DNA of 64,000 bases from contig JAMWDI010000004.1 of NCBI GenBank assembly GCA_023819375.1, positions 163,088-227,087 of the forward strand. The letters run 5' to 3'. This document shows, in pieces, positions 33,782 to 43,667 of the stretch. Every line of letters begins with the position of its first letter. Position 1 is the stretch's first letter. Below the pieces are notes generated by a model, which made no database searches, was not told the DNA's origin, and worked only from the letters and a program-made list of their open reading frames with translations. The DNA is from Candidatus Omnitrophota bacterium (GTDB taxonomy: Bacteria; Ratteibacteria; UBA8468; B48-G9; JAFGKM01). The translations under genes were made by a program, and so were the position numbers.

Positions 33782-35175
33782 ATTTCTTTTTTTAAACCAG
33801 TAAATTCTCTTGCTATTTTAAATATTTCTCTCTCTTTCTCCTCTGATAAGTTATGAAATGGCTCTTTTTCCAAAAGTTTTTTTGTCTTTTCTTTTGCAAT
33901 TTCAAGTTCAAAACCAAATTTTATTTTATCAAAATTAACTATATTAAAAATTTCTGGAAAATACATCTGACTTCTCATATTTTCAACTGTTTCTTTAAGT
34001 TCTAAAAAACTGCCTCCTATACCAACTTTTTCTATTAATTCATAAGAAATTTTCTCTTCATTAACTTCTATACCTTTAAAAAATTGATTTAACATCTCAC
34101 ATATTTCCGCATCTATAACCATTTGTTCAAGACAGCCACAACTTCCAGCAGGTCCTAAAACACCAATTCTAAAACTTACTTTTTTTGTATCATTGACCAT
34201 TAAAGAAATCAGAGATGTAAAAACTCTCTGAGATGCTGCCATAATCCCTGGAGTAGGTGCATCTGTATCTCCTAAATGTCCTCCTTCTGGAATAAGTCCA
34301 TAAAATCTACAAAAATCAGATATCGCTGCATTCATAATAACTGTTTTTGGATTTGCATAATTTCCGCAACCAGTCCTCATATCCATACAAATTGGATTCC
34401 CGCCATAACTTCTTATTGGTTGGTTGAAAATATAATTTAATATCCAGCCAGAAATAACTTCTGCATTACATAATGTTAATGTTCCTGCAAGAAAAAGTGG
34501 ACCTGTTCCACCAGCAACTGTCATTGGAGTACCAAAATTTACTGTTAGACCCATATTTAATGCTTCATATGCTATCTCAAGAGCATCTTCTGGATATCTT
34601 AAAGGAGAAGAGATAAAACATTGATATCCTGGCTTTTCTCTTCCTGCTATTTCACACATTTCAACAATTGGTTTTAAACTTTCTTTTTTTAATATAGGTG
34701 CACTTGATGGTTTTATACTTCTTGTTAAAGAAATTGCCCAGCCCCAGATATCCTCATATGGAAAGCAATCCATAGGAAGGAATAGAATACTATTATTATA
34801 TACCTGAGAAAGTTGATTTCCTATCCTTAATGCTTTTTCAGCATCTTGTAATGTCGGTTTTCTTCTTCCCTTTTCTAAATCATAAATATTCGGAGTAAAT
34901 CCACCAACAACACCTTTAATTTCAATTTTTTCAGATATATTTATTTCCCTCTTTGTCTTTCTTATATTTTCAATAACTTCATCAATCAAATCTATAGGAA
35001 ATTTTACTATCTGATTATTAAAGTCAACATTGCATCTTGAACTTAAAAATTTTAAAAATTTCTCATTTGGGATTTTGACACCAATTTCGGAAAGAATCTT
35101 CACTGAGTAATAATGAATTTTTTCAATTTCTTTTTTACTTAACACTTTATATTCTGCTTTTGGATTGAAAAACAT
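33778..35175 (-). CDS. Second MttB-family methyltransferase-like protein, non-pyrrolysine
   Basis: 465 residues. Blocks typical of COG5598 include IHYYSVKILSEIGVKIPNEKF, VNFGTPMTVAGGTGPLFLAGTL, PEGGHLGDTDAPTPGI and the end GIGGSFLELKETVENMRSQMYFP. The frame has no internal TAG. It keeps the Gly-rich barrel loops better than the homologue at 21862-23238 and is only distantly similar to it, so the two probably act on different substrates. No corrinoid protein is adjacent. It sits between a secreted binding protein (1-bp overlap) and the helical-barrel protein (4-bp overlap), which is an odd place for a methylamine enzyme and suggests that methylated glycan constituents are processed here. Confidence 0.85.
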   Translation of the reverse strand: MFFNPKAEYKVLSKKEIEKIHYYSVKILSEIGVKIPNEKFLKFLSSRCNVDFNNQIVKFPIDLIDEVIENIRKTKREINISEKIEIKGVVGGFTPNIYDLEKGRRKPTLQDAEKALRIGNQLSQVYNNSILFLPMDCFPYEDIWGWAISLTRSIKPSSAPILKKESLKPIVEMCEIAGREKPGYQCFISSPLRYPEDALEIAYEALNMGLTVNFGTPMTVAGGTGPLFLAGTLTLCNAEVISGWILNYIFNQPIRSYGGNPICMDMRTGCGNYANPKTVIMNAAISDFCRFYGLIPEGGHLGDTDAPTPGIMAASQRVFTSLISLMVNDTKKVSFRIGVLGPAGSCGCLEQMVIDAEICEMLNQFFKGIEVNEEKISYELIEKVGIGGSFLELKETVENMRSQMYFPEIFNIVNFDKIKFGFELEIAKEKTKKLLEKEPFHNLSEEKEREIFKIAREFTGLKKEI

Positions 35176-35885
35176 TATTCTTCCTTTAATTTAACATTAT
35201 CAACAATCCAGTTTGTTGTATCATAAATATAATTTAAAAATCCAACTTCAAATATTTCAATTTTCTCTGGAATTTCTGGTTTTCCTTCTATATTTAATGA
35301 ATCTTTTAAATCAAATTCAAAATCAAACCATATGTTTTGTTTTAAATCCCATGAACCTGTCTGAACATTTTTTCCAATCCATGATAAAAATGTATAATTA
35401 TTAGGTATTATTCCTTCAAATGCATTTAACCTTTCTTTTTCATTATCCCATCCCCAAACTTTTTTTGCTTCCTTTATCAAATTAAATTCTTTTTCTCCAG
35501 AATGGATAATAAAATAATAAAATCTATAAACTGGTTTTTCTTTTTCAATCGGTTTTCCTTTTAAATAAAATGAAACAAAATATCCATTATATCTTTGTAA
35601 AAATTTAATTGAAAAACTCACTTTTAATGATTTTTTTGTATCCCATATTATATCCGGATTTATTTTTATCCCAGGAGAAAAGTATTTTGCTTCCTTGGCA
35701 GAAATATTTAAAGCATATTTCCCATCCCTTGCATCTTCAACTATTTTATATTCACATCTTCCATCAATCTTCTCCCATCCTGTTAACTTTCCTTCTTCAA
35801 AACTACCATAAATATTCAAAATTTCACACTCTTTAGAAAAAATTAAAGTTAAAAGTATAAAAAGAAAAATTAAAATTTTTCTCAT
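35175..35885 (-). CDS. Secreted beta-sandwich (carbohydrate-binding-like) protein
   Basis: 236 residues. Signal peptide RKILIFLFILLTLIFSK, then EILNIYGSFEEGKLTGWEKIDG, the usual opening of galactose-binding-like jelly-roll modules (SFE-x-G-x-x-x-GW). Further beta strands follow (GKYALNISAKEAKYFSPGIKI; LKVSFSIKFLQRYNGYFVSFYL), and it ends with EIFEVGFLNYIYDTTNWIVDNVKL, a typical final strand of CBM4/CBM11-like domains. No catalytic domain is present, so it may bind glycan for the neighbouring enzymes. It overlaps the upstream CBM9-like enzyme by 4 bp. Family assignment is by fold-level pattern only. Confidence 0.6.
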   Translation of the reverse strand: MRKILIFLFILLTLIFSKECEILNIYGSFEEGKLTGWEKIDGRCEYKIVEDARDGKYALNISAKEAKYFSPGIKINPDIIWDTKKSLKVSFSIKFLQRYNGYFVSFYLKGKPIEKEKPVYRFYYFIIHSGEKEFNLIKEAKKVWGWDNEKERLNAFEGIIPNNYTFLSWIGKNVQTGSWDLKQNIWFDFEFDLKDSLNIEGKPEIPEKIEIFEVGFLNYIYDTTNWIVDNVKLKEE

Positions 35886-38155
35886 ATTTCTGCCTCCATT
35901 TTTATTGACTTTAAGTAAAAATTTGTATCATAAATTGTTTCAAAAACATTCTCTCTTTCAAAATAAGATATTTCGATTATATTTCCTTCTTTTTTAATGT
36001 ATGAGATAGGTATTTCCCATCTGTTTTTTATATATTCTTTTTCCCATTTTTTTCTTTCCATTTCTATCCCATTTATCTTAACAATTAATATTCCTCCTTC
36101 TGGATTGAAAGGCATTTTCCCTTCAATTTCTATATTTAATTTTTTTATTTTTGAAAAATTTGGAATGTCAAACTTATATTCTGCTTTTGTTCCATTATAT
36201 ACGAGATCACATTCAAGTTTTTCATAACCATTGAGTTTCTTTTCAATTATCATTTTATTTTCTTTTGTTTCAATTTTACATTCTGGGTCTGAAATATAAT
36301 ATGGAACTCCTGAATTCTTAAGCCAATCATTTTTCGTTCTTTCTTTTATCTTCTCCATCAATTTATCTATTTTTAAAATATAATTTTTATCAGGTCTTTC
36401 ATTTTCTATCTTTTTAATTATTCCCTCTTCATATATTTTTTCATTTGCTTTTTTAAAATATTCCCAGTAAGGTAAATGGTTTTCCCATATGTTTTTTCCT
36501 CTCTCTGGATTATTCTCACCATAAAGCCATGCTCCTGGTCCTGTTCTTAAAAGATAATAATATTCTTCACCTGCTTTTTCAGGACTATATTGTGGATAAC
36601 GAGGATATGTTATATAATCAATACTTGTTAAAAATATTCCTTCATATCCAAGTTTTTCTCTTAAAAATTTCTGTCCTTTTTCCGGCAATTTTTGATTTCC
36701 AGTAAAACCAGTCCAGTAACAGTTATCATCCCAGACAAAAAATGGAATTTCTTTTTTCCCAAGTCCTTTACATATTCCTACCTGCCACCAACTATCTTCT
36801 GGTTTTATATACCAATCATTAAATGGATAAAGTGCAAAAAAAATTTCTTTTTCTTTATGAATTTTATCTCTAAATTTTGAAAGTATTTCTGCTAAATAAT
36901 CTTCTAAAAAAATTTTATATTCATCAAGCAATTTCTTTTTTAATAAAAATATTTTCCTTTTCTTTAAATCAACTTTTTCATCTATCCCTCTCCTTTTTAA
37001 AAACTCATAAAATACAATATCTGAAAAATCAATTCCTCCTCTATAAGGTTCAAGATCTATCATGACTCCATCAAAAATGTCAATATTTTCTTTTTTTTCA
37101 AAATCAATCAACTCTTTTATTACTTTATAAAATCTATCTTCCCAAAAATTCTCATCAAATAAAGATGGTAAGTTTCTACTCCAATAACTTCTTATATCTC
37201 CATTCTCATCAATCCACCAATTATATTCTCCAGTTTCAATATTTCCTATATATCCAAGATGTGCACAAACTTTAAGCCCTTTCTTTTTTGCATATAACAT
37301 TGCGAGTAAACTTTCCCCATTTAATGAAGGACTTTTTTTATAGGGATAATATCTTAAAACAATCAGATTAAATTTACATTCATCTATCTTATCAATTACT
37401 TGATAAATATTATGTTTATATTCTGGCCTTCTTTCTATATTTGTTAGCCATCCGCAATAACCTCTTATCCTTTCTTCTTTAATCCAATTTAATTTTTTTG
37501 ATATATCCATTAATTTATTTATATCGTAAGTATAAACAGAAATTGGAAAGATAGGATTTGGTTTAATTTCTGATAATTTAATTTCTGATAAATCAAATTC
37601 TTCCCATTCTTCCTCTTTATGATACCAGCCACAAAATGTATAATATTGTAAAACTGTTTTTCTATTTCTACATAAATTTATTTTCCATTTATTTTTCTCT
37701 GGATTGAATTTTAAACTACTTATTGGTAATTTAACTTCAATTACATATCCATCATTTTTAATATCTGTTTTAACTTCACATTTTGAATTCCATTCTGCTA
37801 TACTTGGAGATAGAAATTTATCATATATCTTTCCTAATGTATTTACTATAATCTGAAAATATTCTCCCTTTTTATCTATTTCTGGTTTTATAAATATTTC
37901 AACTGAGTCGTCATTCCATATCTCTGTATCATTTTCTTTTTTTTCACATTTTATATCTTTAATATTTGGCTCTTTACAATCAAATATAAAATATAAACTT
38001 TCTCCATCTGAATAAATCTTTGCTTTTGTTTCAACTGGTTCTCCTTCTCCTTGCTTTTTTGTAAGATTTAAAATCAAAGGACTATTTATCTTAATTTTTA
38101 ATTGGGCATTTATAAAAAAACTAATTAAAAAAAATATTATTAAAAATTTTTTCAT
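35882..38155 (-). CDS. Secreted CBM9-like + TIM-barrel glycosidase-like protein
   Basis: 757 residues from the ATG at 38155, 1 bp after the prepilin stop; an ATG 12 bp upstream, overlapping it, is possible. Signal peptide KKFLIIFFLISFFINAQ. Residues about 20-190 match the CBM9-like/DOMON pattern (AKIYSDGESLYFIFDCKEPN, IWNDDSVEIFIKPE, YFQIIVNTLGKIYD, VEVKLPISSLKF). A large barrel follows with LIVLRYYPY, VCAHLGYIGNIETGEYNWW and DGVMIDLEPYRGGIDFSD; the Asp/Glu of IDLEP are candidate catalytic residues. A C-terminal beta module (about 615-757) has KLNIEIEGKMPFNP and IKNRWEIPISYIKKEGNIIEI. Substrate unknown. Confidence 0.7.
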   Translation of the reverse strand: MKKFLIIFFLISFFINAQLKIKINSPLILNLTKKQGEGEPVETKAKIYSDGESLYFIFDCKEPNIKDIKCEKKENDTEIWNDDSVEIFIKPEIDKKGEYFQIIVNTLGKIYDKFLSPSIAEWNSKCEVKTDIKNDGYVIEVKLPISSLKFNPEKNKWKINLCRNRKTVLQYYTFCGWYHKEEEWEEFDLSEIKLSEIKPNPIFPISVYTYDINKLMDISKKLNWIKEERIRGYCGWLTNIERRPEYKHNIYQVIDKIDECKFNLIVLRYYPYKKSPSLNGESLLAMLYAKKKGLKVCAHLGYIGNIETGEYNWWIDENGDIRSYWSRNLPSLFDENFWEDRFYKVIKELIDFEKKENIDIFDGVMIDLEPYRGGIDFSDIVFYEFLKRRGIDEKVDLKKRKIFLLKKKLLDEYKIFLEDYLAEILSKFRDKIHKEKEIFFALYPFNDWYIKPEDSWWQVGICKGLGKKEIPFFVWDDNCYWTGFTGNQKLPEKGQKFLREKLGYEGIFLTSIDYITYPRYPQYSPEKAGEEYYYLLRTGPGAWLYGENNPERGKNIWENHLPYWEYFKKANEKIYEEGIIKKIENERPDKNYILKIDKLMEKIKERTKNDWLKNSGVPYYISDPECKIETKENKMIIEKKLNGYEKLECDLVYNGTKAEYKFDIPNFSKIKKLNIEIEGKMPFNPEGGILIVKINGIEMERKKWEKEYIKNRWEIPISYIKKEGNIIEISYFERENVFETIYDTNFYLKSIKMEAEI

Positions 38156-38156
38156 T

Positions 38157-38849
38157 TTATGGCTCATGTGTATAATCTCTTTTACTCATATCATAGTAGT
38201 AATATTGAGGGTCTGGTCTTCCATCTGTATTAGGTGATACTTTTACCCAATCCCTTGTCTCCCATACTCTTACACTTCCATCAGCCCAAACAGCATTTAT
38301 TCTTTTCCCTCTTGGAAGTTCTCTGTAATCACTATATGGTTTACCTGGCTCATGAAATTGACCATATTCATAAAGTATAATTGTTTTACTTGGAAATTTT
38401 AATCTTTGAATGGGAACCTGTTGCCAGTCTTGTGTAAGTCTTGCATTTACATACTGGCATGTCCCCATATATGAATAATAATAAGCATAGGATTTCCCTA
38501 AACCTGCTAAATAAGGACTTTTTCTCCATGAAGGACAAAGCCACACATCATTTGGATATTTTTTACCAACATATGGGTCAATTCCTGTAAAATAAATCCT
38601 TCCCAGTGCCTTAAAATGAAAAACACTGTATTGACCACTTTTATAATAATAACAACTTGGTAAATATCCATTATAGTCCTCTGCATACTGTAAAATAGCA
38701 AGTCCAAGTTGTTTTAAATTGCTCATACAAACTGCTTGTCTTGCTCTTTCACGTGCTATACTTAAAGCAGAAAATAGCATCGCAGCAAGAATAGCGATTA
38801 CAGCAATCACTACCAACAACTCTATTAACGTAAACCCTTTCCTTCTCAT
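38157..38849 (-). CDS. Prepilin-type N-terminal cleavage/methylation protein (cassette P3)
   Basis: 230 residues with a GGAGGTGAT ribosome site. Leader MRRKG, then [19 protein letters not shown]. The next segment is [12 protein letters not shown], which departs from the [12 protein letters not shown] seen in the other cassettes. Then [30 protein letters not shown], and near the end [13 protein letters not shown]. Its C-terminal body is Tyr-rich ([17 protein letters not shown]). It lies only 4 bp after the secreted enzyme at 38854-40506, so it is an internal gene of the operon that starts with P4, and it precedes the CBM9-like enzyme. Confidence 0.92.
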   Translation of the reverse strand: MRRKGFTLIELLVVIAVIAILAAMLFSALSIARERARQAVCMSNLKQLGLAILQYAEDYNGYLPSCYYYKSGQYSVFHFKALGRIYFTGIDPYVGKKYPNDVWLCPSWRKSPYLAGLGKSYAYYYSYMGTCQYVNARLTQDWQQVPIQRLKFPSKTIILYEYGQFHEPGKPYSDYRELPRGKRINAVWADGSVRVWETRDWVKVSPNTDGRPDPQYYYYDMSKRDYTHEP

Positions 38850-38853
38850 AATA

Positions 38854-40506
38854 TCACCTCCTTTCTTTAAAAATTTTTATCTTCTGCCATATACCACCAT
38901 AATTTGAACTATCAAATACTTTAATCACTATCTTATTTTTCCCTTCTCTAAGTTTTCCAGTTATATCTATTTTAAAAGGTATATTCCATCCAGTTTCTCC
39001 AATATCATGTTCTCCTACAAAAATACCATTTATCCATACTTTACAACTTTCATCAACAGCACCAAATACAAGATATAAATTTTTATCTAAAATATCTTTG
39101 TTTACTTCAAATTCTCCTCTATACCATGCATATCCATCATAGTTTATTCCAAAATCTTCCCACCATTGCGCTATTTTTATATCTCTCCAGTTTTTATCAT
39201 CAAAATCCTCTTTAAAATATCCTTCCTTCTCTCCTTTATTCTCTTTATCAGTAATGAATTTCCATCCATCAATTGGCAAATCCATTATAAATTCAAATTT
39301 ATTATAATATTCCTTAAAAACATTCTCTTCTTTGTATCTTGGATTCCTATTTATATACTCTTCTGTTTTTAAAGTTGGTTCCCACTTACCTATTAAATAT
39401 TGTTTTTCTCTTTTTACTTCTTTCTCTTTCCAGTTTTTCCTCTTTACATTTCTAAAAGCATTTAAATATTCTTCAGGTATATTTGGACTTCTAAAAAATT
39501 TTGCTTTCTGTGAATATATCCATACATACTCATCTGCATATTTTAAAGCATATCCAAGAGAGTTCTCCCATTCTTCTGGTGTAAAGTAGTTATTTTCAAA
39601 ATCCTTTGTATCCCATACACTTCTATTATCAATCCATAAACCATATCCCATCTTTACTTGTTTTTTAAATTTATCTGGATATTTTGTTATCTTAATTCCT
39701 TCTTCAATTACCATTTTTTTTGCCTCTTTAAAACTTGCTTCATTTTTGTATCCATAACTTGGTTCATATCCATTATAAAAAATTGTCCTTCTATCAGATG
39801 CAGATAACATTCCTTCAAGATATGGAAAGAGTAACCCATAAAAAGCGTTTTTTAAATCACCTTTGTATTTCTTCATCTCATTTAAAATACATTCCCAACT
39901 GTAATAAAAATAAATCTTTATATTTGGAAAAATCTTATTTATTCTTTTTATTGTTTCTTGGCCCCTTTCAAATGCTTTTTGACAATACTCTTCCCAACTT
40001 TTATCAAGATATTTTTCTTTATGAAATGGATAATGAAATAGATTATAATTATATGCTTCAAAATCAATTATTAAACCAACTGCTTTTATTTCTTTTGCTA
40101 TCTTTGTAATAACTTCAATATTATTCAAAAATATATCCCATCTTTCATCATCAAACCAGGTAAGCCCTTCTGAATATCCACAATTTGGTTGAATTGTTAA
40201 AAATATATCCTTTAAGTTCTTAAATTTTACATCCTTCATATCTTCTATCGCTTCTTTGAAATCTTCAAATTTAAACTTTCTCTTTCCCCCTAAGTTCCAA
40301 CCCAAATCATTTCCTGTATATATAGGACCCTTTCTATCTATAGTAATTCTTAAACTGAACCCATCAATTGGAACTTTATCCATCTCTTTCCAGTTTTCTT
40401 TCACAAATTCAGTTGTTGGGCTATCCCATCCAGAATATATTATTTTTTTATCATAAGAAAATAGAAAAATAACCCACATTATTAAAAATAAAATTGCTTT
40501 TTTCAT
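38854..40506 (-). CDS. Secreted TIM-barrel protein (D-x-E family) with C-terminal galactose-binding-like domain
   Basis: 550 residues from the ATG at 40506, which has AGGAGG 6 bp upstream; a longer frame reads through that site and is not the true start. Signal peptide [16 protein letters not shown]. The barrel (about 20-360) carries [64 protein letters not shown] and [13 protein letters not shown]. This set recurs in the protein at 49917-50993. The C-terminal part (about 410-550) is a GH2-type sugar-binding sandwich ([51 protein letters not shown]). Candidate catalytic Asp/Glu in IIDFEA. Function not established. It is the first gene after prepilin P4. Confidence 0.65.
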   Translation of the reverse strand: MKKAILFLIMWVIFLFSYDKKIIYSGWDSPTTEFVKENWKEMDKVPIDGFSLRITIDRKGPIYTGNDLGWNLGGKRKFKFEDFKEAIEDMKDVKFKNLKDIFLTIQPNCGYSEGLTWFDDERWDIFLNNIEVITKIAKEIKAVGLIIDFEAYNYNLFHYPFHKEKYLDKSWEEYCQKAFERGQETIKRINKIFPNIKIYFYYSWECILNEMKKYKGDLKNAFYGLLFPYLEGMLSASDRRTIFYNGYEPSYGYKNEASFKEAKKMVIEEGIKITKYPDKFKKQVKMGYGLWIDNRSVWDTKDFENNYFTPEEWENSLGYALKYADEYVWIYSQKAKFFRSPNIPEEYLNAFRNVKRKNWKEKEVKREKQYLIGKWEPTLKTEEYINRNPRYKEENVFKEYYNKFEFIMDLPIDGWKFITDKENKGEKEGYFKEDFDDKNWRDIKIAQWWEDFGINYDGYAWYRGEFEVNKDILDKNLYLVFGAVDESCKVWINGIFVGEHDIGETGWNIPFKIDITGKLREGKNKIVIKVFDSSNYGGIWQKIKIFKERR

Positions 40507-40520
40507 TGTTTCCCTCCTTT

Positions 40521-41309
40521 TTAATTTCCACACCAGGCTTGATTATACCAGTTGCCATAAATTGGATTGTTTGTTGCTTTAGGTAAATCTCTATCTCTTA
40601 TGTATTCAGCATGTCCATCACAGTAAAGCCAGTTATTTCCTCCAACAGGTGAATTCTGAGGAAATGATAAAATTCTAATAATATTTGGATTATTATGTGT
40701 TCCAAAATAAACAAATCTAACACCAGGGTCATTTTGTGGACCTGCATAACAACCTGAATAATATCTATCTGTTATATCTGCTCTTCCAGTTTCTGCAAGT
40801 AATATTGTCCTTGAAGGATTTTTAACAAGAGAAAGTTTTTTCTTACTTCCCAATCCCCATGTACTTAAATATGCATTTATAGCATAATCCCTTGCGCCAA
40901 CATATTTTCCATATAGCCATTCATTACTTACTCCCCTTCTTTTTTCAATATAACTTGGGCAAATAAACATCTTCACATTTTTCACATATCCATTGTAATA
41001 TAACCTTGCACTCCATGTTGGATATGTATTATTTGGTCCTGCATTTGGTGCTGGTGGTCCTCCCCATCCACTTAAAGTTAAACAATTGTCTGGAAAATAA
41101 TCATCATAATCCTGAACATACATCAGAATTGAAAGTCCAATCTGCTTTAAATTATTCAAACAACTTGTTTGCCTTGCTCTCTCTCTTGTTCTTGAAAGCA
41201 CAGGTAAAAGCATAGAAGCAAGGATGGCAATTATAGCAACTACAACAAGCAATTCTATCAGTGTGAAACCATGTAGTTTTGAAAAACTCTTTGAAAATTT
41301 GTTCTTCAT
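40521..41309 (-). CDS. Prepilin-type N-terminal cleavage/methylation protein (cassette P4)
   Basis: 262 residues from the ATG at 41309. An open frame reaches 15 codons further upstream, but those codons are a translation of the ATGTATAAA promoter repeats and I reject them; a G-rich ribosome site (GAGGGGGGG) lies just before the chosen start. The leader is unusually long, [14 protein letters not shown] before [19 protein letters not shown]. Then [30 protein letters not shown] and [14 protein letters not shown]. It opens the operon that extends to 29110. Confidence 0.92.
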   Translation of the reverse strand: MKNKFSKSFSKLHGFTLIELLVVVAIIAILASMLLPVLSRTRERARQTSCLNNLKQIGLSILMYVQDYDDYFPDNCLTLSGWGGPPAPNAGPNNTYPTWSARLYYNGYVKNVKMFICPSYIEKRRGVSNEWLYGKYVGARDYAINAYLSTWGLGSKKKLSLVKNPSRTILLAETGRADITDRYYSGCYAGPQNDPGVRFVYFGTHNNPNIIRILSFPQNSPVGGNNWLYCDGHAEYIRDRDLPKATNNPIYGNWYNQAWCGN

Positions 41310-41327
41310 AATACCCCCCCTCTTATT

Positions 41328-41367
41328 TTTATACATATTATACATTTTATACATTATTTTTTGTCAA
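41328..41367 (-). promoter_or_regulatory. Promoter with three tandem 9-bp repeats upstream of prepilin P4
   Basis: On the minus strand: TTGACA (41367-41362), whose TGA is also the stop codon of the upstream gene, a 7-bp spacer, then ATGTATAAA (41354-41346), ATGTATAAT (41345-41337) and ATGTATAAA (41336-41328), directly abutting. The TATAAT of the middle unit is 19 bp from TTGACA. The ribosome site and start codon follow within 20 bp. Confidence 0.65.
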
Positions 41368-43667
41368 GTTTCTTTAAGCAATATATAATTTCCTTTTAAA
41401 ATCTTCAGTTTATCACCTTTCTTATAAATTTTATCCGTGAAAAAATCAATCCCTTCAATATTTAAAATTATCTCAATATCATTTTGATAATCTGTATTGT
41501 TAAGCAAATGATATATCTCTCCATTTTCATCTTTGTAAATATATGTTTTTATTTTTTCATTATCAAGTTGAAGGTTTAAAAACTTTAAATTTTCTTTTAT
41601 TTTATTAAGTTTAATTTTTATAAGATTTTCCTTTGGTAAATTTTCCCATTCCTTTATCTTTTCTCCATCAGGATATATTGGTATTTCATCAAATGTATAA
41701 AATATTTTTCCTCCTTTATTTACAAAATTTTTTAAATTTTCAAATTCCTCACAGTTTAAAACAGGTCTTTTTGGAGCATATAAAACAGGGATATCTTTTT
41801 CAACATTTTTAAAATTATTTGTTATTCCATAGTCAATATTGATTTTAAAAAGATATTCATAAATTTCCTTCCATCTACCAGATTCTTCATTATCATAATT
41901 AACAAGGTCATTAAAAACAATTGAAGTAGGAAGCCATATATAAACAGGTGGAACATGTTTTAATATTGTTGTTGCATGTGTTAATCTTGAAGAATAATAA
42001 ACCATTTTCATCCAATTTATTCTATCTTTTGAAATCATCAATTTATAAAAACTCCAAGGACATACTTTATCATTCAATGCACTTATTGCTGAAATTGTTG
42101 TTGTCAAATCTTTTTCAGGAGGTCCAAGATAAATTGGAGGCCAAATATAACTTTTTCCATTATATTCTTCTGCAATTTTTATTATTTCTGCAGTTGCCTT
42201 TGAAGAAGATGGTGAATTATATGACCAACTTGCTGAAATAAAATTGTTTTTTGCAATATAAACAGGAAAATAACAACTATGATTCATTGTTTCTGGTCCT
42301 ATATCTCCATTTCCAGGCATAACTGGTATTTTCTCTAATGGTGTATCTTTTATTGCTTTTTTTACTAATAAAGGAACAGTATTTAATCTAAAGATATAAA
42401 AATAATAAAAATTCCAACTATATGATGGTTCAGGTATTCCATTTTCTTTAACTTTTTCTGCAATATCATTCTTACCAATTTCTTTCAAATAATTTATAAA
42501 TTCTCTTTTTGCTGTCTCACTATAATCACCAATCCCTCCTGAATACCAACATCCTCTTGGTTCATCTATCATGAAAAATTCTGCGTTTTTACCTGTTTCT
42601 TTATAAATTTCCTTCCATTCATCATTTAAAATCCTTATTGCTTCAGGACAACAATTGCTCCATACATTCTTTATTGTAAAAAATTCTCCATTTTTCTTTC
42701 TTATCAAATTCAATGTAACTTTCTCATTTAATCTTATATTTTCTGCATGTCCACTTATTGCATATTTCAATCTATGTTTTCTTATTTCATTTATTGAAAC
42801 AGAGTATATGTCGCTTCCACCAACAAATCCATCTACTCCCATTTCTTTAAAACAATTCACAATTTTTTCTGTGTTTATATTTTTTGCCTTTTCAATTAAC
42901 CTATCTATTCTTCCAAGTCCACCAGAAGGGAAATATTCTCTATAATTTCTGTATTTCTTCTTTATCTTTTCAAATTTTTTATCCCAGTATTCAAAATCAA
43001 CCCCTTCTTTTTTTAATTCTTCTTTTGCTATTTGCCAATCAGATATAAAATTTTTTTCAAATCTTTCCCAATTTTTCCTATAGTCATCCTCTGTAACCTT
43101 TTCAGGTATAACTTTAATTTGAATTGGTATATCTTTATCTGTTTTTTCACATATTATTCCAGAAATGTAAGGTAATTGATTTTCTGACTTTAATTTAATT
43201 TCAATTTTATCTTCAGAATCTATTGAGAATGTATAAATTTTTAATGTTCCACCCTCTGTAGATTCATTCTTAATTATCTCTTTTTCATTTACAAAAATAT
43301 TAAATCCAAATCTGCTTTCTCCCGGTGAAAGATCTCCAATTATTATTGTAATTTTATATCTCCCTGGGATAACTTTGAATAAAAATGGTATATTGTTTAT
43401 AGGTACTATACCATCACAATATAAATTGTAAAATGAATCTTTCTCCTCTGCTTTGTAATAAAAAGGATTTAAATAATCATCTCTTACCACTTCACTATTT
43501 ACATTTCCTTTCCATCCATAACCAATTTTTTCATCATATTTTGTATCTTTTGTTATCTTTACAAAACCATACTCTAAAGGACTTTCTCTACTACCAAAAT
43601 CAAATTTGTATATTTGAGAAAAAGTAAAATTAAAAATAAAAAGTAAAAAAATAAATATTTTTTTCAT
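41364..43667 (-). CDS. Secreted glycosidase-like protein with N-terminal binding module and GH42-like C-terminal architecture
   Basis: 767 residues. Signal peptide KKIFIFLLFIFNFTFSQ, then IYKFDFGSRESPLEYGFVKIT and YGWKGN, the opening of the galactose-binding-like module found before rhamnogalacturonan acetylesterases and agarases (residues about 18-175). The middle is a probable TIM barrel with MGVDGFVGGSDIYS, RLKYAISGHAEN and AEFFMIDEPRGCWYSG, where Asp/Glu of IDEP are catalytic candidates. Toward the end a flavodoxin-like segment (DIPVLYAPKRPVLNCEEFENLKNFVNKGGKIFYTFDE) resembles the trimerisation domain of GH42 beta-galactosidases. A short beta tail closes it. It is the last gene of the P6/P5 operon and overlaps its upstream neighbour by 4 bp. 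Confidence 0.7.
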   Translation of the reverse strand: MKKIFIFLLFIFNFTFSQIYKFDFGSRESPLEYGFVKITKDTKYDEKIGYGWKGNVNSEVVRDDYLNPFYYKAEEKDSFYNLYCDGIVPINNIPFLFKVIPGRYKITIIIGDLSPGESRFGFNIFVNEKEIIKNESTEGGTLKIYTFSIDSEDKIEIKLKSENQLPYISGIICEKTDKDIPIQIKVIPEKVTEDDYRKNWERFEKNFISDWQIAKEELKKEGVDFEYWDKKFEKIKKKYRNYREYFPSGGLGRIDRLIEKAKNINTEKIVNCFKEMGVDGFVGGSDIYSVSINEIRKHRLKYAISGHAENIRLNEKVTLNLIRKKNGEFFTIKNVWSNCCPEAIRILNDEWKEIYKETGKNAEFFMIDEPRGCWYSGGIGDYSETAKREFINYLKEIGKNDIAEKVKENGIPEPSYSWNFYYFYIFRLNTVPLLVKKAIKDTPLEKIPVMPGNGDIGPETMNHSCYFPVYIAKNNFISASWSYNSPSSSKATAEIIKIAEEYNGKSYIWPPIYLGPPEKDLTTTISAISALNDKVCPWSFYKLMISKDRINWMKMVYYSSRLTHATTILKHVPPVYIWLPTSIVFNDLVNYDNEESGRWKEIYEYLFKINIDYGITNNFKNVEKDIPVLYAPKRPVLNCEEFENLKNFVNKGGKIFYTFDEIPIYPDGEKIKEWENLPKENLIKIKLNKIKENLKFLNLQLDNEKIKTYIYKDENGEIYHLLNNTDYQNDIEIILNIEGIDFFTDKIYKKGDKLKILKGNYILLKET

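Noticed and set aside
41328-41354. Short CRISPR-like or microsatellite array
   Set aside because: Only three 9-bp units without spacers, and the same phase occurs before two other prepilin genes behind TTGACA, which fits a promoter or operator element.
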